Below, piece by piece: positions 47,671-57,182 of a DNA stretch of 64,000 nucleotides (position 1 is its first letter; every line of letters begins with the position of its first letter). The DNA lies in contig NZ_CBTJ020000030.1 of assembly GCF_001051235.1 (NCBI RefSeq), positions 16,808-80,807 of the forward strand, written 5' to 3'. A program made the translations under genes and the position numbers. This DNA comes from Candidatus Competibacter denitrificans Run_A_D11. GTDB taxonomy: Bacteria; Pseudomonadota; Gammaproteobacteria; Competibacterales; Competibacteraceae. Below the pieces are notes generated by a model. The model saw only the letters and a list, made by a program, of their open reading frames with translations. It did not search any database and was not told the DNA's origin.

Positions 47671-48033
47671 TCACTGCGGGGTCTCAAGCAACTCAAATCC
47701 GGCTGCGGCGGGTGAGACTACCGAAACGAAAATCAACGGTTCGCTGCCATTGTTATAAACCCCGTGTATTTCTCCCCGGTGTGCGACTAAAACATCACCT
47801 GTTGTGATGGGTTGCGAAGCTCCGTCCGCCATCAGTTGATATTCCCCACCGCTAGCCAGTACGGTCCAAACATCCTGGCCTTGAGGGTGATTATGCGGGG
47901 AAAGGCGCTGGCCGGGCTTGACATACCAGGCGACCACCACGGCATCAGGTGATTCTGTGATAACAGATCGGATTGGCTCACCATCAGCAGGCTGAAGAAA
48001 CTCAGCGACCTTGAAGTGACGCGATGCACTCAT
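47671..48033 (-). CDS. small cupin-domain protein
   Basis: A 120-residue single cupin. The metal-binding motif 1 is LSPHNHPQGQDVWTVL with two histidines near residues 48-50, and motif 2 includes GDVLVAHRGEIHGVYN with a third histidine near 90. Such proteins bind Fe, Mn or Zn and can be dioxygenases, isomerases or sensors; nothing here identifies a substrate. It lies just after the fusion-protein gene on the same strand, between it and the C-terminal relic. Confidence 0.87.
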   Translation of the reverse strand: MSASRHFKVAEFLQPADGEPIRSVITESPDAVVVAWYVKPGQRLSPHNHPQGQDVWTVLASGGEYQLMADGASQPITTGDVLVAHRGEIHGVYNNGSEPLIFVSVVSPAAAGFELLETPQ

Positions 48034-48104
48034 TGTGGTTTTCCCAATTCAGAATCAAGGATGCAGGAACTCACAAAATTCACCAGGACCGGCTATCTCT
48101 GCTG

Positions 48105-49286
48105 TTACCGAGCTACAGGCAACGTATTAACAGAACTTGCAGCGGAACCCTCCGCGCTAATCTGCACCAAATCCCCATCATTCAAAAACGCCGCACCGCG
48201 CACCGCCACCGTTTGCTCTGGCAGCAGGCCCTCCCTGATCTCCATACGATTTTCCACCATCCGCCCAGTTTGCACCCGCTTAAGACTGACCCGCCGATCC
48301 GCGCCGACGATCAGCACATAGGCGAACCCATCGCGCATCACCACCGCCTCCTGCGGCACGGTCAGCGCCTCGGTCTGGGCCAGATCGAAATAACCCTGTG
48401 CAAACATCCCGGCCCGTGCCGCCGAACCAGCGGGCAAATCGACATAGACGATGGCATAGCGGGTTTTGGGATCGACTGTAGGGGCGAGTTGGCGCAGGGT
48501 GCCTTGCGCCTCACTCCCACCCGGCAAGGTGACACGCACGCGCAGGCCGATTTTGAGCTGGGTCAAATCCGCCGCCGTCACCTCCGCCCGCCATTCCAGC
48601 CGCCCGCGCAACATCAGCCGAAACAACTCCATGCCGGGGGCAGCGACCGCACCCACCGTGGCATTGCGCACTGAGATCACGCCCGCATCCGGCGCGAGCA
48701 CCTGCGTATGTTTAAGCCGTAAATCCTGGCTTTCCACCAGGGCTTGAGCAGCCTTGACCCGTGCCTGTGCAGTCTTTTCAGCGGTCAGGTATTGATTGAC
48801 CTGTTGCTTACTCATTGCGCCGCTGGGGGCAATCGCTCGCGCCCGGTCGGCATTGCCGCTGGCGTCGATCAAGGCGGCCTCGGCTTCAGCCAGACCGGCG
48901 CGGGCTTGCGCCCGATCCGCTTCGACTAGATCGGTATCAAACACCGCCAGCACCTGGCCCTTTTGCACGCTATCGCCCACATCAACCCGCACTTCTGCCA
49001 ACCGCAAGCTATTCACATCAGCTCCGATACTGGCCTCACGCCAGGGCGCAATATCACCGTTAGCGGAAAGTTGCTCAGCCAACGGTCTGGCCTGCGGCTT
49101 TTCGGCGGTAATGGCCAACGCGGGACGGGGGGCACTTGGCGCCGCTTTAACCGGCTCGACAGGCTGAGTCGAATCTGGCGGAGAGGATGCAGCGCGACTG
49201 AAAAACCAACTCGCGCCTGCAATCAGGGAAAACACGAGCAACGTGACAGCGAGCCAGTACGAGCGGCGGGCATGTAGTGCAGACAT
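48105..49286 (-). CDS. RND efflux periplasmic adaptor (membrane fusion protein)
   Basis: A 393-residue adaptor of the HlyD/AcrA type. N-terminal membrane anchor ([19 protein letters not shown], residues 13-31), a Pro/Ala linker, lipoyl half-motifs in [26 protein letters not shown] and [17 protein letters not shown], a helical hairpin with [17 protein letters not shown], and a beta-barrel and proximal domain ending [20 protein letters not shown]. It should bridge the RND pump at 41484-44573 to an outer-membrane channel. The pump is 3.5 kb downstream on the same strand rather than adjacent. It is divergent from infA. Confidence 0.94.
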   Translation of the reverse strand: MSALHARRSYWLAVTLLVFSLIAGASWFFSRAASSPPDSTQPVEPVKAAPSAPRPALAITAEKPQARPLAEQLSANGDIAPWREASIGADVNSLRLAEVRVDVGDSVQKGQVLAVFDTDLVEADRAQARAGLAEAEAALIDASGNADRARAIAPSGAMSKQQVNQYLTAEKTAQARVKAAQALVESQDLRLKHTQVLAPDAGVISVRNATVGAVAAPGMELFRLMLRGRLEWRAEVTAADLTQLKIGLRVRVTLPGGSEAQGTLRQLAPTVDPKTRYAIVYVDLPAGSAARAGMFAQGYFDLAQTEALTVPQEAVVMRDGFAYVLIVGADRRVSLKRVQTGRMVENRMEIREGLLPEQTVAVRGAAFLNDGDLVQISAEGSAASSVNTLPVAR

Positions 49287-49403
49287 GAGATCAGTTTGTA
49301 CTCAGAATTTGCTTTTAGGATATTCACTTGCCGGATCAAGGGATTTCCGCTATGGTTGCCAGTCTTTTTTCAGGTGACTTGCAATCACTGCCAGCGAGAA
49401 GTT

Positions 49404-49622
49404 ATGTCCAAAGAAGATCATATCGAAATGGAAGGCACTGTCGTCGATACATTGCCCAACACAATGTTCAGGGTGCAGTTGGAAAACGGCCATGTTGTCA
49501 CGGCGCATATCTCCGGCCGGATGCGCAAACATTACATTCGCATCCTGACGGGTGACAAGGTGAAGGTGGAATTGACTCCCTACGACTTGAGCAAAGGGCG
49601 CATCGTTTATCGGGGACGCTGA
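49404..49622 (+). CDS. infA: translation initiation factor IF-1
   Basis: A 72-residue OB-fold protein that binds the 30S A site during initiation. [22 protein letters not shown] at the start and [24 protein letters not shown] are the family core, ending GRIVYRGR. The ATG at 49404 is fixed by family length. It converges on clpA, the common gammaproteobacterial clpS-clpA-infA neighbourhood. Confidence 0.98.
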   Translation: MSKEDHIEMEGTVVDTLPNTMFRVQLENGHVVTAHISGRMRKHYIRILTGDKVKVELTPYDLSKGRIVYRGR

Positions 49623-49659
49623 TCGCTCTCGCACGCTATACGTGCGCTTGGGCAACGTC

Positions 49660-49690
49660 ACCGGCAAGCCATTCCTCACAGGTTGCCGGT
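49660..49690. terminator. hairpin between converging infA and clpA
   Basis: ACCGGCAA at 49660-49667 pairs perfectly with TTGCCGGT at 49683-49690 across a 15-nt loop. No T tract follows on either strand, so intrinsic termination is uncertain. Confidence 0.4.
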
Positions 49691-49708
49691 CAACGCCCCG
49701 CAACCTCT

Positions 49709-51958
49709 CTAAGGTACTGCCTCCTCCTCAGCGATTTCCACCTGCAAATCGCCATCCCGCACGGTGACAGTCACATGGCCGCCGTTGATAAGCCGGCCGA
49801 ATAACAGCTCCTCGGCCAGTCGGCGCTTGATATTTTCCTGGATAATCCGCGCCATCGGCCGCGCGCCCATCTTGGGATCGTAACCACGAGCAGCCAGCCA
49901 AGCCCGGCCGTCCGAATCAACCTCTACGGTCACTTTCTTCGGTTCCAATTGCGCTTCCAGCTCAATCAGGAACTTGTCCACCACCTGAGCGATGATGCTC
50001 GGTGTCAGACCCTTGAACTGCACAATGGCATCCAACCGGTTACGGAACTCCGGCGTGAACAGTCGCTTGATGAGTTCCATCCCATCGCTGCTGTGATCCT
50101 GCATCGTAAAGCCGATAGAGGGTCGATCCATCAATTCGGCGCCCGCATTCGTGGTCATTACCAGAATGACGTTACGAAAATCCGCCTTGCGGCCGTTATT
50201 GTCGGTCAGCGTGCCGTGATCCATCACCTGCAACAGCAGATTGAACACATCAGGATGTGCCTTCTCCACCTCATCCAGCAGCAACACCGCGTGCGGGTGC
50301 TTGAGGATGGCATCGGTCATCAAGCCGCCTTGATCGAAACCGACATAACCGGGCGGCGCACCGATCAACCGGGAAACGGTGTGCCGTTCCATATACTCGG
50401 ACATGTCGAAGCGGATCAGCTCAATCCCCATGATCCGGGCGAGTTGCCGAGTCACTTCGGTCTTGCCGACCCCCGTCGGCCCGGCAAAAAGGAACGAGCC
50501 AATCGGTTTCTGCTCATTGCCCAAGCCGGCGCGGGCCATCTTGATGGCGTTGGCCAACATGGCGATGGCTTCATCCTGGCCGAACACCACCAGCTTCAGA
50601 TCCCGTTCCAAGTTACGCAGCACATCTTTATCCGAGGACGACACGGTTTTGGGCGGAATGCGGGCGATTTTGGCGATGATGGTTTCGACATCGGTGACGT
50701 TGATCACCTTCTTGCGCTTGGCCACCGGCAAAAGTCGTTGGCTGGCGCCGGCTTCGTCGATCACGTCGATGGCCTTATCCGGCAAATGGCGGTCGTTGAT
50801 GTAGCGGGCCGACAGTTCCACGGCGGCGCGTAACGCCTTATCGGCGTACTTAACATCGTGGTGTTCCTCAAAGCGCGTTTTCAGGCCGCGCAGTATCTGG
50901 TAGGTTTCCTCGACCGACGGTTCGGAGACATCGATTTTCTGGAAACGCCGCGCCAGCGCCCGATCCTTCTCGAAGATGCCGCGATATTCCTGATAGGTGG
51001 TCGAACCGATACATTTCAGATCGCCCGACGCCAGCATCGGCTTGATCAGATTGGAAGCGTCCATGACCCCGCCCGATGCTGCGCCCGCGCCGATGATGGT
51101 GTGAATCTCGTCGATAAACAACACGGCGTTGCGCTCCTTGCGCAATTGCGCCAGCACCGATTTCAGGCGCTTTTCGAAATCACCGCGATATTTAGTGCCG
51201 GCCACCAGTGATCCCAAATCCAGCGCATAAATGGTGGCGTTGGCCAATACTTCCGGCACTTCGCCATCAACGATCATCTTCGCTAAACCTTCGGCGATAG
51301 CAGTTTTACCGACACCGGCTTCACCGACAAACAAGGGATTGTTCTTGCGCCGCCGACATAAAATTTGAATGGTGCGTTCAATCTCCTCCCGACGACCAAT
51401 CAGCGGGTCAATCCGGCCCTGCCGTGCCAGTTCGTTCAGATTGGAGGCAAAATTCTCCAGCGGTTTGGCGCTTTGGTTTTCGGCGTTTTCCTCGTTTTGC
51501 GGCGGAGCCGATTCTTGCTCTTCGGAAATCTTGGAAATACCGTGCGAGATGAAATTCACCACATCCAAGCGGCTGATTTCCTGCTGTTTCAGCAAAAATA
51601 CTGCCTGAGATTCCTGTTCACCAAAAATCGCCACCAGCACATTGGCGCCGGTCACTTCCTTATTGCCGGAGGATTGCACATGCAGGACCGCCCGCTGCAA
51701 TACTCGCTGAAACCCCAACGTCGGCTGGGTCTCGCGCGGGTCGTCCGCGTTAAGCACCGGCGTGTTATCCCGGATAAAAACCTGCAAATCCCGTTTCAGC
51801 TTGTCCAGATGGGCGCCGCAGGCCCGCAAGACCTCGGCGGCCGCCGGATTATCCAGCAGCGCGAGGAGCAGGTGCTCCACAGTCATGAATTCGTGGCGCC
51901 GATCTCGTGCCTCGCGGAAAGCAAGATTGATGGAAAACTCCAAATCCTTGCTTAACAT
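49709..51958 (-). CDS. clpA: ATP-dependent Clp protease ATP-binding subunit ClpA
   Basis: AAA+ unfoldase that delivers substrates to ClpP, 749 residues. The N-domain (two Clp repeats; [18 protein letters not shown] at the start) is the ClpS docking site. Walker A of AAA-1 is [18 protein letters not shown] near residue 210, Walker B is [14 protein letters not shown] near 285; AAA-2 has [17 protein letters not shown] near 490 and [13 protein letters not shown] near 555. The IGL loop for ClpP (IGFTMQD) lies near 610. No clpP is in the window. clpS precedes it by 36 bp. Confidence 0.98.
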   Translation of the reverse strand: MLSKDLEFSINLAFREARDRRHEFMTVEHLLLALLDNPAAAEVLRACGAHLDKLKRDLQVFIRDNTPVLNADDPRETQPTLGFQRVLQRAVLHVQSSGNKEVTGANVLVAIFGEQESQAVFLLKQQEISRLDVVNFISHGISKISEEQESAPPQNEENAENQSAKPLENFASNLNELARQGRIDPLIGRREEIERTIQILCRRRKNNPLFVGEAGVGKTAIAEGLAKMIVDGEVPEVLANATIYALDLGSLVAGTKYRGDFEKRLKSVLAQLRKERNAVLFIDEIHTIIGAGAASGGVMDASNLIKPMLASGDLKCIGSTTYQEYRGIFEKDRALARRFQKIDVSEPSVEETYQILRGLKTRFEEHHDVKYADKALRAAVELSARYINDRHLPDKAIDVIDEAGASQRLLPVAKRKKVINVTDVETIIAKIARIPPKTVSSSDKDVLRNLERDLKLVVFGQDEAIAMLANAIKMARAGLGNEQKPIGSFLFAGPTGVGKTEVTRQLARIMGIELIRFDMSEYMERHTVSRLIGAPPGYVGFDQGGLMTDAILKHPHAVLLLDEVEKAHPDVFNLLLQVMDHGTLTDNNGRKADFRNVILVMTTNAGAELMDRPSIGFTMQDHSSDGMELIKRLFTPEFRNRLDAIVQFKGLTPSIIAQVVDKFLIELEAQLEPKKVTVEVDSDGRAWLAARGYDPKMGARPMARIIQENIKRRLAEELLFGRLINGGHVTVTVRDGDLQVEIAEEEAVP

Positions 51959-51994
51959 AATTCAAACCTCGAATCGCGCTGGGGTGGTTTCCAA

Positions 51995-52321
51995 TTAAGC
52001 TTCTTCCAAAGTGCATAACAACGGATGCTGGTGGCGGCGTGAAAACTCGTTGACTTGCGCCACTTTCGTCTCCGCAATGTCATGAGTATAGACCCCGCAC
52101 ACTCCGCGGCCACGGGTGTGGACATGCAACATGACCTGGGTCGCTTTTTCCCGGTTCATGCTGAAAAAGTCTTCCAAGATTCGTACCACAAAATCCATCG
52201 GCGTGTAGTCATCGTTGAGCAGCACCACCTTATACAGGGGCGGCTGCTTAAGTTGGGGCTTGGCCGGTTCGACGACCAGGCCGCGTTCCGAGTCAGGAGA
52301 CGATGAATGATCCTTGCTCAT
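51995..52321 (-). CDS. clpS: ATP-dependent Clp protease adaptor ClpS
   Basis: A 108-residue adaptor that recognises N-degron residues and delivers them to ClpA. A disordered N-terminus precedes the conserved [23 protein letters not shown] near residue 30, followed by [22 protein letters not shown] and the N-end hydrophobic pocket. It lies upstream of clpA as in E. coli. Confidence 0.97.
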   Translation of the reverse strand: MSKDHSSSPDSERGLVVEPAKPQLKQPPLYKVVLLNDDYTPMDFVVRILEDFFSMNREKATQVMLHVHTRGRGVCGVYTHDIAETKVAQVNEFSRRHQHPLLCTLEEA

Positions 52322-52494
52322 GGGCCTTAGTTGATAGTGCTGGCACTGGCGATTTCACGTATATGGGGACATTTGCCGACGATACAAGGTACGCCCTTTC
52401 CTTGACCGCCACGGGCTGATAGCGAATAACTGATAGTTAGATAATACGCGGCTCGCAAGTTTCCTCAAGAGCGCGCAATCGGCGAAAACTCTTC

Positions 52495-53043
52495 TCAGCC
52501 ACCAGAACACCCCGCCGGCCAGCTTCGCACAACGCGATAATACGAACCGGTCTCGCCTTGCAGCGACTCTACCAGCGCCACCTCTTCAATCGGCCAATGG
52601 ACAGAAGCAGTCGGTGCCTGCTTTGGCGCGGGGCCGGGAAAATTGCGGGCCAAGGTCACATGGGCTTGAAACGCACGCTGCTCCGGGCTAAAGCCACAGC
52701 CGCGCAATCGGCGGTGCAGATCAGCCACCAGATCGACCAGTGCCGGCGGCGTTTCGCTGCAACCGAGCCAGAGAATGCGGGAGCGTGGCCAGTAACCGTA
52801 GCGATCCAGAATCAGCACCAGCGTCGGTACCATCAAACCAGCCAATGCGGTCTCATAAGCGGCCAGCCGCTCGGCATCGGTCGCATCCAGAAAGACCAGC
52901 GTCAAATGCAAATTGGCATCGCGGACTCGCCGTCGGCCCGCCACGTTCGCCGCCAATTCCGCCAGTTGCCGACACTCGGCGTCTGCCGGCCACACCGCCA
53001 GAAACAAACGCCGCAGTCCTTCAGGGTTGCAGGGCAAGGACAT
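52495..53043 (-). CDS. thpR: RNA 2',3'-cyclic phosphodiesterase (2'-5' RNA ligase family)
   Basis: A 182-residue LigT/ThpR protein of the 2H phosphoesterase superfamily. The two HxT/S motifs are NLHLTLVFLDA near residue 47 and QAHVTLARNF near 130. E. coli ThpR opens 2',3'-cyclic phosphates and can join 2'-5' linkages. The start RRLFLAVWPADAE is typical. The ATG at 53043 overlaps the pncC end by 23 bp; a longer frame to 53136 lies inside pncC and is unlikely. Confidence 0.93.
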   Translation of the reverse strand: MSLPCNPEGLRRLFLAVWPADAECRQLAELAANVAGRRRVRDANLHLTLVFLDATDAERLAAYETALAGLMVPTLVLILDRYGYWPRSRILWLGCSETPPALVDLVADLHRRLRGCGFSPEQRAFQAHVTLARNFPGPAPKQAPTASVHWPIEEVALVESLQGETGSYYRVVRSWPAGCSGG

Positions 53044-53533
53044 CCAATAGCCCTTCCAAGGCAGCGACGACCGTTTGGCGGCGCACAGCAACCCGATCAC
53101 CAACAAAATGGCGGCACTCGGTATGCAGCAGGCCATCCTCCAGCATCCAGGCCAGATAAACGGTCCCTACCGGTTTATCCGGGGTGCCCCCATCGGGACC
53201 GGCGATGCCGCTCACGGCGACGGCCACCCCAGCCCCGCTTCGCTGCAAAGCACCGGCCGTCATCTCGGCCACCGTTTCCGCGCTGACCGCACCCCATTCA
53301 GCCAACGTCGCTTCCTTGACACCCAATGAATCCATCTTAGCGGTATTGCTGTACGCAACAAAACCCTGGTCGAACCAGCCGGAACTACCAGGGATGTCGG
53401 TGATGATTTTGGCAATCCACCCCCCCGTACACGACTCGGCGGTCACTAAGCGCAGATCACTCGTGCGCAGCGTTTCACCGACGCGCATCGCCAACAGGTC
53501 CAACTGTACGTCAGAGACGATTTTGCTACTCAT
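53021..53533 (-). CDS. pncC: nicotinamide-nucleotide amidase PncC (CinA C-terminal domain)
   Basis: A 170-residue protein equal to the CinA C-terminal domain, which deamidates NMN in the pyridine-nucleotide salvage cycle. The catalytic serine segment is LVTAESCTGGWIAKI near residue 32, with GWFDQGFVAYSNTAK and VAVSGIAGPDGGTPDKPVGTVY downstream. GGGAG precedes the ATG at 53533. In many gammaproteobacteria pncC is next to recA and downstream of mutS; here mutS is near but recA is absent. Confidence 0.95.
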   Translation of the reverse strand: MSSKIVSDVQLDLLAMRVGETLRTSDLRLVTAESCTGGWIAKIITDIPGSSGWFDQGFVAYSNTAKMDSLGVKEATLAEWGAVSAETVAEMTAGALQRSGAGVAVAVSGIAGPDGGTPDKPVGTVYLAWMLEDGLLHTECRHFVGDRVAVRRQTVVAALEGLLDVLALQP

Positions 53534-53550
53534 GGCACTCTCCCACCGGT

Positions 53551-54513
53551 TTATTTCAGCCATCCCTTCTTGCGAAACACCAAGAAAGGCGCCAGGACAG
53601 ACGCGGCCATCAGAGACAACGCAAACGGATAGCCGAAGACCCATTTGAGTTCGGGCATCATTTCAAAATTCATTCCGTAGATGCTGGCAATCAGGGTTGG
53701 CGGCAGCAATGCCACCGAAGCAACCGAGAAAATCTTGATGATCTTATTTTGGTTGATGTTGATGAAACCGACCGTCGCATCCATTAAAAAGTTGATTTTT
53801 TCAAACAAAAATGACGTATGACCATCCAGCGATTCGATGTCGCGCACAATCTGGCGTGCCTCTTCGATTTGATCGTTATTCAGCAAGCGCCGCCGCATCA
53901 GAAAAGAAATGGCGCGGCGGGTATCCATCAGATTACGGCGAACGCGCCCGTTCAGGTCTTCCTGGCGGGCGATCCCAGACAGCACCTCAGCAGCGGCTTC
54001 GTCGGTGAGAGGCGCCGTCAATACCCGGTTGCCGACCTCCTCCAAGGCAGCATAAACGCCTTCCAGGGAATCGGCGGAATATTCGGCGTCGGTGGCGTAC
54101 AGATCAAGCAACACATCCCGGCAATCTTCCAGATAACCGGGCTGGTGCCTGGCACGCAAGCGCAGCAGGCGAAAAACCGGCAAATCCTCTTCATGCAGGC
54201 TAAATAAGGTGTCCTGCCGTAGCACGAACGCCACCGGCACATTACGGGATTCACCATCCCTATCCAGCAGAAAATCCGAGCGAATCTGCAAGGAGCCGCT
54301 CGCATCCTCAAAACAGCGGGCGCTGGCTTCGATATCGCCGAAATCGTCCTCATCCGGCAGGGTCAAGTTGAACAGTTCCTTGGCTAGCAGCCGCTCGTCA
54401 TCGGTGGGATCATCGAAATCGATCCAAATGGGACGGGTACGTTCCAGGTCGGCTTTGGTTTCAATTTGAATTTGGCGCAGGCGGCCGTTTTGCAGTTCGA
54501 AGGCGTTGATCAT
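53551..54513 (-). CDS. corA: CorA-family magnesium/cobalt transporter
   Basis: A 320-residue CorA channel. The large N-terminal cytoplasmic domain includes the conserved LLPPTLIASIYGMNFEMMPEL region; the selectivity GMN motif is near residue 282. Two C-terminal membrane helices flank it (IFSVASVALLPPTLIASIYG and FALSLMAASVLAPFLVF). The C-terminus is short and basic (FRKKGWLK). It is divergent from mutS and precedes pncC by 17 bp. Confidence 0.95.
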   Translation of the reverse strand: MINAFELQNGRLRQIQIETKADLERTRPIWIDFDDPTDDERLLAKELFNLTLPDEDDFGDIEASARCFEDASGSLQIRSDFLLDRDGESRNVPVAFVLRQDTLFSLHEEDLPVFRLLRLRARHQPGYLEDCRDVLLDLYATDAEYSADSLEGVYAALEEVGNRVLTAPLTDEAAAEVLSGIARQEDLNGRVRRNLMDTRRAISFLMRRRLLNNDQIEEARQIVRDIESLDGHTSFLFEKINFLMDATVGFININQNKIIKIFSVASVALLPPTLIASIYGMNFEMMPELKWVFGYPFALSLMAASVLAPFLVFRKKGWLK

Positions 54514-54596
54514 GACATTTGCGCAACTGGCGAAGTGGCGCGGAAAATAGTCTGAAACCCGTCTTGGGTAAAGCGAATTTTGACCGATTGGGAGCG

Positions 54597-57176
54597 ATGC
54601 GCTGTTTGGACAACTTAGATCAGCATACCCCGATGATGCGGCAATATCTGCGCATCAAAGCGGACTATCCCGACACCCTGCTGTTTTATCGAATGGGGGA
54701 CTTCTACGAGCTTTTTTACGAGGACGCTCACCGCGCGGCCAAGCTACTGAACATCACCCTGACCACACGCGGCCAATCGGCCGGAGCGCCGATCCCGATG
54801 GCCGGCGTGCCATTCCATGCCGTTGAAGGCTATCTGGCCAAACTGGTCAAACTCGGCTTGTCGGTGGCGATCTGTGAGCAATTGGGCGATCCGGCCACCA
54901 GCAAAGGACCGATGGAGCGCCAAGTCGCGCGGATCGTAACGCCCGGCACGCTGACTGACGAGGCATTGCTCGACGAGCGCCGAGATAACCTGCTGGTGGC
55001 ATTGCACCACAGCAAGGGCACCTATGGAATCGCCAGCCTGGAACTAAGTGGTGGTCGCTTTACCGTCACTCAACTGCAAGGGGATATTGCACTCCATAGT
55101 GAGTTGGAGCGACTGCGACCGGCCGAGTTGCTGGTCAGCGAGGATTTCATTCCCACCCCACCTTGGCGGCAACATCCGGGCTTGCGCCCCCGCGCACCAT
55201 GGCATTTCGATACGGACAGCGCCATCCGCGCGCTCTGCGCTCAGTTTGGCGTGCGCAATTTGGACGGGTTCGGTTGTACCGATCAACCGATGGCCCTGGG
55301 TGCGGCCGGGTGCTTGCTGCAATACGTCAAGGATACCCAGCGCGGCGCCCTGCCCCACCTCACCGGTTTACGGGTTGAACGCCACGAGGACAGTATCGTC
55401 CTGGACGCGGCCAGCCGCCGTCATCTGGAGCTGGAAGATAGCCTAAGCGGGCGACCGGAACACACGCTGCTGGGTGTACTTGACCGTTGCGTGACCGCGA
55501 TGGGTGCCCGGCTGCTGCGCCGCTGGCTGCATCGGCCGTTGCGCGACCGGAGTGCCCTCAGCCAGCGGCGTGGTCGTGTGCGGTATTTGCTAGCCGATCA
55601 CGGCCACGACTACCTGCGTGGGCTGTTGCGCGGTACCGGGGATGTGGAACGGATTCTGGCGCGGGTGGCGCTGAAATCGGCCCGTCCGCGTGATTTAGTG
55701 GCGCTGGCGGATGCCTTGGCTCGCCTGCCGGATGTGCAAGCATTTCTTAGCCGACCGGAGGAGTCTTTATTGGCCGATCTGGCCAACCGCGTCGGCCCAC
55801 AGCCAGAGGTACACGCTCTGCTACAGCGCGCGATTATCAGCAACCCGCCGCAAGTCATACGTGACGGCGGTGTCATCGCAACTGGCTATGATGCCGAGCT
55901 GGATGAGCTACGCAATCTCAGCGAGCACGCCGATGATTATCTGGTCGCTCTGGAAGCGCGGGAACGGCAGCGAACCGGCATCGCCAATCTCAAGGTCGGC
56001 TTCAATCGCGTACACGGCTACTATATTGAGGTCACGCGCGCTCAATCACAAGCGGTTCCGGCCGATTATCTGCGACGTCAGACCCTCAAGGGCGCGGAAC
56101 GCTACATTATCCCGGAATTGCGCGAATTTGAGCACAAAGCCTTACGCGCCCAGGAACAGGCTCTGGCACGGGAAAAACTCCTGTATGAAGGTTTGCTTGA
56201 TCAGTTGATCGCCCGCTTACCCACGCTTCAGGCAACCGCCGCCGCACTGGCGGAATTGGATGTGCTGGCCAATCTGGCGGAACGGGCCACCGCGCTACGC
56301 TGGAATCCTCCTAAGCTGGTTGACGCACCGGGCATCGAGATCACGGCAGGTCGGCATCCTGTGGTCGAGCAGGTACTCGACGAGCCTTTCGTGCCGAATG
56401 ATTTGCGCCTAGAACCCGAGCAACGGCGGATGCTGGTGATCACCGGCCCCAATCTCGGCGGTAAATCCACCTTCATGCGCCAGACTGCCTTGATCGTGCT
56501 GCTGGCCCATATCGGCAGTTACGTCCCGGCCCAACACGCGATCATCGGTCCCATCGACCGGATTTTCACCCGGATCGGCGCATCCGACGATCTGGCGACC
56601 GGCCGTTCGACGTTCATGGTAGAGATGAGCGAAGCGGCTAATATCCTGCACAACGCCACCCCGTATAGCCTGGTATTGATTGATGAAATCGGACGCGGCA
56701 CCAGCACCTTCGACGGCCTGGCGCTGGCGTGGGCCTGTGCGGCGCATTTGGCCAGCACGGTACGGGCATTCACCTTGTTCGCCACCCATTACTTTGAATT
56801 GACCCGCCTGCCCGATGAGCAACCTGGCATTGCCAATGTTCATCTTGACGCCGTGGAGCATGGCGAAACCATTGTTTTCCTGCACCAGGTCCAAGACGGC
56901 CCAGCCAGTCGCAGCTATGGCTTACAGGTCGCGGCCCTGGCTGGAGTGCCGCCGGTGGTGATTCAACAGGCTCGCCAGCGCTTGCGGTTGCTGGAGCGGC
57001 AGATGGTGCGTCGCGAGCTGCCTGGACGTGCAGTAGCCGTCTCGCCACAACTGTCCTTGTTCGGTGAGGCGAGCCATCCCGTGGTTGCCGCCCTGGCTGA
57101 ACTGGCTATCGAGCAGATGACCCCGGAACAAGCGGTGGCCGAATTAAGGCGACTAAAAACGCTGACTGGGCTGTAA
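54597..57176 (+). CDS. mutS: DNA mismatch repair protein MutS
   Basis: Mismatch recognition ATPase, 859 residues from the ATG at 54597. The mismatch-binding Phe-x-Glu sits in [17 protein letters not shown] near residue 35. Connector, lever and clamp domains follow ([18 protein letters not shown] near 480). Walker A is [18 protein letters not shown] near 620 and Walker B is [18 protein letters not shown] near 695. The C-terminal tetramerisation tail ends [19 protein letters not shown]. An in-frame TTG 26 codons upstream overlaps the corA promoter region and is unlikely. Convergent genes are absent; the maltokinase ORF follows after 6 bp. Confidence 0.97.
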   Translation: MRCLDNLDQHTPMMRQYLRIKADYPDTLLFYRMGDFYELFYEDAHRAAKLLNITLTTRGQSAGAPIPMAGVPFHAVEGYLAKLVKLGLSVAICEQLGDPATSKGPMERQVARIVTPGTLTDEALLDERRDNLLVALHHSKGTYGIASLELSGGRFTVTQLQGDIALHSELERLRPAELLVSEDFIPTPPWRQHPGLRPRAPWHFDTDSAIRALCAQFGVRNLDGFGCTDQPMALGAAGCLLQYVKDTQRGALPHLTGLRVERHEDSIVLDAASRRHLELEDSLSGRPEHTLLGVLDRCVTAMGARLLRRWLHRPLRDRSALSQRRGRVRYLLADHGHDYLRGLLRGTGDVERILARVALKSARPRDLVALADALARLPDVQAFLSRPEESLLADLANRVGPQPEVHALLQRAIISNPPQVIRDGGVIATGYDAELDELRNLSEHADDYLVALEARERQRTGIANLKVGFNRVHGYYIEVTRAQSQAVPADYLRRQTLKGAERYIIPELREFEHKALRAQEQALAREKLLYEGLLDQLIARLPTLQATAAALAELDVLANLAERATALRWNPPKLVDAPGIEITAGRHPVVEQVLDEPFVPNDLRLEPEQRRMLVITGPNLGGKSTFMRQTALIVLLAHIGSYVPAQHAIIGPIDRIFTRIGASDDLATGRSTFMVEMSEAANILHNATPYSLVLIDEIGRGTSTFDGLALAWACAAHLASTVRAFTLFATHYFELTRLPDEQPGIANVHLDAVEHGETIVFLHQVQDGPASRSYGLQVAALAGVPPVVIQQARQRLRLLERQMVRRELPGRAVAVSPQLSLFGEASHPVVAALAELAIEQMTPEQAVAELRRLKTLTGL

Positions 57177-57182
57177 TCGCAA

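Noticed and set aside
49949..50833. 294-codon open frame on the plus strand opposite clpA
   Set aside because: Shadow of clpA with no ribosome site or known motif.
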